Shown here: in pieces, positions 57,258 to 64,000 of the stretch
How positions within the stretch are numbered: position 1 is the first letter of the stretch
Layout: every line of letters begins with the position of its first letter
Origin: Larix kaempferi
Lineage: Eukaryota > Streptophyta > Pinopsida > Pinales > Pinaceae
Direction of reading: 5' to 3'
DNA length: 64,000 nt
Assembly: GCA_027924585.1 (NCBI GenBank)
Contig: BSBM01000179.1
Span: 10,631,001-10,695,000, forward strand
Made by a program: the position numbers and the translations under genes
Notes under the pieces: model-generated
The model's input: only the letters and a program-made list of their open reading frames with translations
Database searches by the model: none
Told to the model about the DNA's origin: nothing

Positions 57258-57950
57258 ACACATATACATGATACATCAGTAAAAAAATCATCAATCTAAT
57301 TCTCCATCCCTTGTTTCAACACCATAGTATAACCATTATCATCTATCCTTGCATTAGCTAAGATGTTCCCCTGAACATCATTACCATCATTTGGTCTTTC
57401 AGAAATGATCTCCCTGATGTTTACAAGACCAGAGATTGTTTCATATTGAGATACCCGACTTGTTGACATGGAAATCCTAAATGGACCAGTAAGAGAAACT
57501 TGGAATCTCTTGCTTGTTCCTCTACTAGTACCATTGAATGTAGCTTCATTAGTAGGAAACATAGGGGTAAATATAGACACATATACATGATACATTAGTA
57601 ATAAACCATCAATCTAATTCTCCATCCCTTGTTTCAACACCACAGTATCACCATCATCATATATTCTTGTATTAGCTAAGATGTTCCCCTAAACATCATC
57701 ACCATCATTTGTTCTTTCCTAAATGATCTCCCTGGTGTTTACAAGACCAGAGATTGTTTCATCTTGAGATACCTGACTTGTTGACATGGAAATCCTAAAT
57801 GGACTAGTATGAGAATCCTAGAAGCTCCTGCTTGTTCCTCTACGAGTACCATTGAAACGTAGGGGTAAATATAGAAACATATACATGATACATCTATAAT
57901 AAACCATCAATCTAATTCTCAATCCCTTATTTCAACACCACAGTATCACC
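57258..57950 (-). repeat. Three-copy tandem repeat of about 300-320 bp with an open frame in copy 1
   Basis: Units start near 57258, 57577 and 57875 (acatatacatgatacat, caatctaattctccatccct, tagctaagatgttcccct, gaaatgatctccctg, gacatggaaatcctaaatgg). Copy 1 has a 99-codon minus-strand frame (SRGTSKRFQVSLTGPFRISM...). Copies 2 and 3 have stops or are truncated. The frame reads like a real protein fragment, but I cannot name it. Confidence 0.75.
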
Positions 57951-58547
57951 ATCATCATCTATCTTTGTATTAGCTAAGATGTTCTGCTGAACATCATTAC
58001 CATCATTTGGTCTTTCAGAAATGATCTCCTTGTTGTTTACAAGACTAGATATTGTTTCAAATACAAACATATTTACCCCTATGTTTCAAATACAAAATGT
58101 AGAAAGGATGCATGCCCTTGAATGATTTGGTTGTAGTCTAGGGTAGTGACTGGCTGATAGTTAGTCAGAGGAGGGGTTGCCACTTTCATGCCTAACTTTT
58201 CCACTTTCATGCCTAGAAACTTGCCAGAACTAGAGATTAAATGCTACTTCATGGTGGAAGTGATCCCAGGAGTGCCAAGAATCATTTTCAATGTTGTTTG
58301 AAGGGTCCAACAGGCTGCTGCTATGGTGAATCATCTCATACTTTGCCCAAATTAGCTTAGATCTAGTCTAAAATTGAATTCAAGGCCATTTAATGTTGTC
58401 TTTACCAAATAATTGCTTTTTTATGGTTGTTGCGAGGCTGATCCCATCCATATGCATGCCCATAATTAAGATTTAGTTGCACAGATCTTGTCAAATTTGG
58501 ATTTGTTGCTACTGTGGTCTAGGTGCTAACACTAAAGTTTTGAACTT
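57951..58547. other. Spacer, nothing recognised
   Basis: The sequence holds the tail of the third repeat copy and then unique AT-rich DNA without coding signal. Confidence 0.5.
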
Positions 58548-58569
58548 GAGATTTTATTGAAGTGCATGG

Positions 58570-58574
58570 GAAGC
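58570..58574. repeat. Target-site duplication GAAGC (left) of element E
   Basis: It matches 63025-63029. Removing E and one copy restores satellite sequence across the join. Confidence 0.92.
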
Positions 58575-59012
58575 TATTAGGAACCCATGTCCTTACTTTG
58601 TTAGTATATTGTTGTTGGATGCATATGCTTTGTAAGTCATCCCATATTATTTGTTGATCCATAGTTTGTGTTATTGTTGTTGGCGGATATGCTTTGTAAG
58701 TCGCCCATAGTTTTGTTGATCCATAGTTTGTATTGGCCCATGGTTTTGACCCATAGTAATTGTTGATCCATATTTTGTATTGGCCCATGGTTTGTATTGA
58801 CACATGGTATTGACCCACGGTATGGGTGCCTAGAATTAGTATATAAGTGTGTGTTAAGGCCTATGAAGGCACCATGAAGTTAATTGTATTGAGCTTGTTC
58901 AAAGGAGGTTGCCCCTCGAAGTGGCCCGTGATCAATATAAAAGTGATTCTGAGTTCTATTATTTCTGATATCTCGTGTATTTGCATTAATTAATTATTGC
59001 AGGTTCATCACA
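58575..59012 (+). repeat. Element E 5' LTR
   Basis: It starts TATTAGG where the 3' copy has TGTTAGG and ends GGTTCATCACA. It carries tagTATATAAGtg near 58848, a good TATA box. Confidence 0.93.
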
Positions 59013-59014
59013 TC

Positions 59015-59026
59015 TGGTATCAGAGC
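59015..59026 (+). other. Element E primer binding site
   Basis: TGGTATCAGAGC lies two bases after the LTR end. Confidence 0.92.
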
Positions 59027-60072
59027 ACTTTCTTGGGCTCGTTGGGTGAAATTTCTGCCAAATTTTTTTTCTGCATCTATTGCAGGTTCGGATTTGGGAA
59101 TAATCCCTATCTGCTTAACTATGGGAAGTACTTGGGAATAATCCCTAAAAATCATTGTGAGGAGTACCACAGGAACCCCAAAGTAGCTGGCCCATTGAGA
59201 GGACCTGCCAACGCAAAGGGAAATGACCCCTACCTGATTGACTAGTTCCCACCCGTGAGGTAAACCAAGAGTTGTCGTTTGTGGCAAAGCAGTTATCAGT
59301 TTTACTTGAGCCGTGGAGTGAGGGGTACTTCCCCAATACGCAAGCCATCAGACAGCATTGGTGGCCGAGTGAAACATCTGAACTGTTAGGAAGCTGAACA
59401 TACCTGGGGTCCATATCTATTTTTAGCTAAACTGTTGTCAATCACTGTTGCGCCATTCCAGATCCAGCTATTTAGATCCATTCTGAAAGTCCTTCCAGAT
59501 CCATCCATTTTCAATCCATTTGGCGCTGTTTCAGATCCCTCTGTTTCTGCTCACTTTCGAGCTGTTGCATATCTATCTGTTTCAGAGCCCTTCCGAGCTG
59601 TAGCCGCTCCATTCTGGAAAAAAAAAATTATGTTTTTCGGCCATATCTCCCTTGTTTCAACTCTGTTTTCCCTAAAACTTCACTGACATCCTTGCAATCC
59701 CATTCTGCATATTTCATTCCTGAACACCCTATCCCAAATTCCACTTCCCAAGACCAGAAATCCCACATTTGTCTATTTTTAGGGTTTGCCATAACTCCAC
59801 TTTTCACCTAAACGCCTTCAAATTTTGCCATTGTGTTCCTTTCCTAATTCTGCTTCTTTGTCCCTCTCTACCAAATTTTCTCATTCTTTCACCCCATTTC
59901 TTAAATCCCCATTTTTTGCCTCCCTATCCATCAGAAAGTGTCTAAAACCTACTCAAACCCCAATTACCACTCCAAGTTTTTCCCAAATACAAATTTTCCT
60001 TTACTAAAGCAGCTTTTTTTTGTGTTTTTCTATCCATTCCCCCCCCCCCCCAAAAAAAAAAATCTCCTGGTT

Positions 60073-61182
60073 ATGGTTGTCACCCGCGCAGGAGTAAAAA
60101 CGATGGAGGAAGTACTTGTAGCCATCCAAACCAAACTCCAAGATCTGGATGAAAAATTTATCCACCTCCATCTTGAACATTCAGCTATGGACAACAAACG
60201 GCAGTCCGAGTCTTCATCAGACAATGGGTTCTCTTCTTCCAGCAATTTCCGTGGTCCGAAGCTTGATTTTCCTCGCTTCAATGGTATTGATCCAACTGGA
60301 TGGATCTATCATGCATAACAGTATTTCAATCTGCATAATACTTTTGATGTCAACAAAGTTCCGCTTGCATCCTTTCATTTGGAACAGGAAGCTCTTCAAT
60401 GGTACCGTTGGTACATCAAGGCTCATGAAGAGCCAAAATGGCAAGACTTTTGCCAGCTCCTTTTGCAATGATTTGGTCCTAGTGCTTTTGATGACTTCAC
60501 AGGAGCCCTTACTAAACTTCACCAAATTGGCACAGTGAGAGAGTATCAGATAGAATTTGAGAAACTGGCTAATCACACAGAAGGATTGTCTGATGAATTC
60601 TATAGGAGTTGTTTTATCAGTGGTCTCAAGGATGAAATCTGCTCAGAATTCAAAATGTTCTGTCCCAACACAATGATGGAAGTCCTAGGGTTGGCTAATT
60701 TGGTAGAGGACAAGATTGCAGCTCAACAACGCTCCAAACCCACCTTTGTTCCCTTCAGAAATATGGGTTCCCAATGACCTCCCATCACGTCTGCACCTCG
60801 ACCAACTCCTATCAAGCATTTGTCTGAAACAGAGATGCAGGCACGCCGAGAAAAAGGGCTTTGTTATAATTGTGATGAGAAATTCACTCGGGGACATAGA
60901 TGTGTTCAACAAAAGCTCTATCTCTTGGATGTGGATTCTCCGCCTGCCTCAAAACTTGGCGAAGAGGCTCCAGATACAGTAGATGTCCAGGTCGACATTC
61001 AACACTCGCTTGTTGACACCCCATCTCAAGACGACCCACCCGAGATCTCTCTCCATGCTGTAACTGGCGTCACCACCCCACAAACAATGCGGGTCAGGGG
61101 ATACTTCAAGAAGCTCCCTCTTACCATACTCATTGATTCTGATAGCACTCATAACTTCATTGACCCTCGGATTGCCAAATAG
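60073..61182 (+). pseudogene. Element E gag and protease, broken
   Basis: From an ATG near 60073 (MVVTRAGVKTMEEVLVAIQT) the Gypsy Gag is traceable: GPKLDFPRFNGIDPTGWIYHA, HLEQEALQWYRW, VREYQIEFEKLANHTEGLSD. A CCHC knuckle CYNCDEKFTRGHRC follows. Stops occur at 60316-60318, near 60470 and at 60775-60777, each followed by continued homology. The protease active site reads LIDSDSTHNFID where LIDSGSTHNFID is usual, a Gly-to-Asp change beside the catalytic Asp. The frame stops at 61180-61182. Confidence 0.9.
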
Positions 61183-62460
61183 GCTAATCGTTTTGTCCAT
61201 CCTTGTTCCAACTTTGAAGTCATGGTTGCCAATGGGGGCACCTTACCTTTCAAGGGGAAGTGTCATAATGTGAGTATCTCTATGGAAGATTATAACCTAC
61301 GCTCTGACATGTTTGCCTTGTCCTTAGGTGGATGTGATGTGGTTTTGGGCGTTCAATGGTTACACACACTTGGCCCCATCTTATTGGATTTTGTTGAACT
61401 TTGGATGGAGTTTTCAGTCAATGGTACGCAACACAAATTTATGGGTTTACAACCAGGGTCTCTCTGCATCATCAGTTCACATCGCTTGGAAAAGATCCTT
61501 AAGAAGAATTCACATGGTGTCATTGCTCAGCTCCATTCCCTTCAGATGCATCCACCAACAGTCTCCACTACTTCCTTGGATAGATATGCAGGTGTCTTTG
61601 TTGCACCAGTGGGCTTGCCGCCTTCACGAGACCTTTTCGGTAAGCATTTTTCCGCATCTACATCTCAACAGGACATGATGGCTATTTTGCATGCAGTACA
61701 GAAGTGGCAGCCATCCCTATTGGGGAATTATTTCTGCATCAAGATTGATCCTCAGAGTCTGGAAACTTTCCTGGAACAATGGGTCTCCTCCCCAGCACAC
61801 CTGAAATGGGTTCTCCAACTCATGGGTTATGACTATGCGACCACTTACCAGAAGGGTAAGGACAATATGGTGGCAGATGCTCCTTCTCGCACATTTGATG
61901 ACCCAGTTTCTCTTACAGCTATTTCTCTGCTTGTTCCAAATTGGTTGCAATCTGTTCAATGGGGCTATCTCTTCTATGAACTCCATGCTTCTTCATCAGT
62001 AGGGCACTCTGGGTTCCTCAAAACGTATGACCAGGAACAATGTAACTTCTTTTGGTAGGGATTGAAAATGACAATTCAACAAATGGTGGTTGACTGTGAT
62101 CCTTTCCAGGTCAACAAGGGTGAAACGACCCTCCTTTCGAGACTGCTCGAACCCTTGCCCATCCCTACACAGATTTGGACAACTATTTCTATGGATTTCC
62201 TGGTAGCGCTCCAATGGTATAGTACCACATCTAAAAGGACACCATATGAAGCAGTCGTTGGACAAGCACTGCCAGTTCTTCTTCCATACACCTTCAGCAG
62301 CTCCCCATTCAGGAACTTGACTCAATTCTTCGACACTGTGATCAGCTTCTTCTCATTCTGCAGGACAATCTTCACATGGCAAGAATTCGACTGAAACAAC
62401 AAGCCGATCAGCACCATTCTGCGCGCACTTTTCATGTCGCTGATATGGTTCTTCTTCATC
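61183..62460 (+). pseudogene. Element E deleted pol: protease tail, RNase H and integrase ends
   Basis: After the protease tail (DVVLGVQWLHTLGPILLDF) comes a Gln/Leu linker, then directly the RT-linked RNase H: FSASTSQQDMMAILHAVQKW, HLKWVLQLMGYDY and QKGKDNMVADAPSR. The RT palm is absent; it was deleted around 61580-61640. GHSGFLKTYDQ and MKMTIQQMVVDCDPFQVNK are the integrase zinc region, with PLPIPTQIWTTISMDF at the core start. The core is then cut out, and TPYEAVVGQALPVLL and later MARIRLKQQADQHHSART (another frame) are from the integrase C-terminal side. Each cut removes a catalytic core. Confidence 0.85.
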
Positions 62461-62600
62461 TATAGCCTTCCACGCAATCCTCCCTGAAACTCAAAAGGAG
62501 CCAGTGGCCCAGAATGCAACTCGAGGATGCTACAGGGGACCCACTCCTTCAGATTCTGCATCAATTTCCACATCTAAAGCTTTGAGGACAAAGCTTTTTC

Positions 62601-62614
62601 TAAGGGAGAGGGGA
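62601..62614 (+). other. Element E polypurine tract
   Basis: AAGGGAGAGGGGA precedes TGTTAGG, after the phrase tttgaggacaaagc shared by many plant Gypsy elements. Confidence 0.88.
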
Positions 62615-63024
62615 TGTTAGGAACCCATGTCCTTACTTTGTTAGTATATTGTTGTTGGACGCATATGCTTTGTAATTCATCCCATAGTATTTGTTGATCC
62701 ATAGTTTGTGTTATTGTTGTTGGCGGATATGCTTTGTAAGTCACCCATAGTTTGTATTGGCCCATGGTTTTGACCCGTAGTAATTGTTGATCCATATTTT
62801 GTATTGGCCCATGGTTTGTATTGACACATGGTATGGGCGCCTAGACTTAGTATATAAGCGTGTGTTGAGGCCTATGAAGGCACCGTGAAGTTAATTGTAT
62901 TGAGCTTGCTCAAAGGAGGTTGCCCCCTCGAAGTGGCCCGTGATCAATATAAAAGTGATTCTGAGTTCTATTATTTCTGATATCTCGTATATTTGCATTA
63001 ATTAATTATTGCAGGTTCATCACA
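62615..63024 (+). repeat. Element E 3' LTR
   Basis: TGTTAGGAACCC...GGTTCATCACA, 410 bp, matches 58575-59012. Confidence 0.94.
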
Positions 63025-63029
63025 GAAGC

Positions 63030-64000
63030 TTTTATCATCCTTGGGAGAATTTAGTAGTGCCTGGGAAAATATTGAAGTTATTAGGGCAATTTTATCATAT
63101 TTCAGAGAATTGGTGTGCTCGGGGCAAGTATTGAAGTGCCTGGGGCGTTTTTCTCATCACTGGGTGAATTTAGAAGTGCATGGGGCATTTTTCTAATCAT
63201 CGGGTGAATTTAGAAGTGCATAGGTCATTTTTCTCCTCATTGCGTCAATTTAGAAGTGCTTGGATTTGTTATTGATCAATGTATGAATTCTTTTATAGTG
63301 TTGTGACGTTTTAAAACAGTGATGGGAAAAGTTATCAGCTGTCGGGGAAAATTTGTGTGGATTGAGGAATTTTTGTGATTACATGGGTGATTATATCATT
63401 GTTGGGTGTTTTTCTCCCTTTCCTAGGGAAACTATTGAAGTACATATAGCATATTTATCATCATTGGACAAATTTTGAAGTTATTGGGCAAGTAATGAAG
63501 TGCCTAGAAAATCATGGAAGTGGATGGGCTTGTTTTTATCTTTGCTGCAAGAATTTTGAAGTGCCTAGGCAAAAATTGAAGTGCATGGACAAAACTTGAA
63601 GTGTTTGGGTGTTTTTATCATCATTGGGGTAAGTATTGAAGTGCCTCGAGGGAATTTTGAAGTGCTTGGGGAAAATATTGAAGTGCATGGGGTGTTTTTT
63701 ATCATCCTTAGGAAAATTTAGAAGTGCCTAGGAAAATATTGAAGTGCTTAGGGCAGTTTCATCATATTTGGGAGAATTTTGAAGTGCCCAGGGTAAGTAT
63801 TGAAGTGTCCGGGGCGTTTTTCTCATCACTGGGTGAATTTAGAAGTGCATGGGGTGTTATTCTCATCACTGGGTGAATTTAGAAGTGCATGGGGTTGTTA
63901 TTTATCAATTTATGGATGCGTTTATGGTGTTGGGACATTTTAAAACAATGATGGGTGAAGTTATCACTTGCTGAGGAAAATTTGTGTGGATTGAGCCATT
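63030..64000. repeat. Composite satellite, about one and a half monomers to window end
   Basis: A monomer starts near 63034 and the next near 63704, giving a period of about 670 bp. Each has the 40-55 bp gaagtgcctggggc subunits plus the shared middle part (tatagtgttgtgacgtttta, gttatcag.tg..gggaaa, tgtgtggattgag). The array began left of element E (from about 58548) and runs out of the window. Confidence 0.88.

Larger units (their letters stand above)
58575..63024 (+). mobile_element. Element E: internally deleted Ty3/Gypsy element
   Basis: This 4450-bp element has LTRs of 438 and 410 bp, a TSD GAAGC, a Met-tRNA primer site at 59015 and a purine tract ending at 62614. The order gag, protease, RNase H, integrase zinc region and integrase C-terminus identifies a Gypsy element. 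The reverse transcriptase catalytic part and the integrase core are missing. The LTRs differ by two small deletions in addition to point changes. Confidence 0.93.

Overview
The window is nuclear DNA of a seed plant with a large, repeat-packed genome. The evidence is an R2R3-MYB gene with the standard plant exon pattern, remnants of FRIGIDA-like and GH35 beta-galactosidase genes, plant-type Copia, Gypsy and L1 elements with initiator-Met-tRNA primer sites, and long AT-rich spacers. A gymnosperm is plausible, but nothing here proves it. Only one host gene looks intact: the MYB gene at 29200-30071. Most of the rest is transposable elements, often nested.

Layout. (1) 1-9845 is a stack of four elements. 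Element A is a non-autonomous LTR retrotransposon whose 5' LTR starts before the window. It carries one long unrecognised reading frame cut by a single amber codon. Its 3' LTR is split by a solo LTR (C1) with a perfect 5-bp target duplication. A abuts, and appears to sit in, a minus-strand LTR element (B), which in turn cuts a minus-strand L1 ORF1. (2) 9846-14040 is AT-rich spacer with old local duplications. (3) 14054-27929 is an almost complete, dead L1 retrotransposon on the minus strand, bounded by near-identical 13-bp repeats. It is interrupted inside ORF2 by a very young Copia element (17746-24718, target duplication CAGCT). That Copia keeps an intact Gag but has lost integrase and most of reverse transcriptase. 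In their place is a segment that reads like four phase-0 exons separated by introns. (4) 29200-30071 is the MYB repressor-type gene, with a 47-bp promoter duplication. (5) 30665-31250 is a Gypsy protease scrap, followed by empty AT-rich DNA. (6) 35872-43029 is a full-length but dead sibling Copia (D) inserted in a GAT/CAT microsatellite, which continues for about 530 bp on its right. (7) 43960-46712 is a FRIGIDA-like pseudogene. (8) 48905-49565 is one monomer of a roughly 670-bp composite satellite. (9) 49890-51680 is a cluster of local tandem duplications. (10) 51861-52489 holds three exons of a beta-galactosidase pseudogene. (11) 57258-57950 is a degenerate three-copy repeat. (12) 58548-64000 is the same satellite again, with a deleted Gypsy element (E, 58575-63024) inserted in it.

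The elements do not form a pathway. They record successive insertions into a locus of old genes: the L1 lies upstream of the MYB gene, D split a microsatellite, E split a satellite, and the youngest Copia split the L1. The observations most worth following are the exon-like cargo in the recent Copia, the minisatellite-filled 3' ends shared by both Copias, the unrecognised protein of element A, and the composite satellite.
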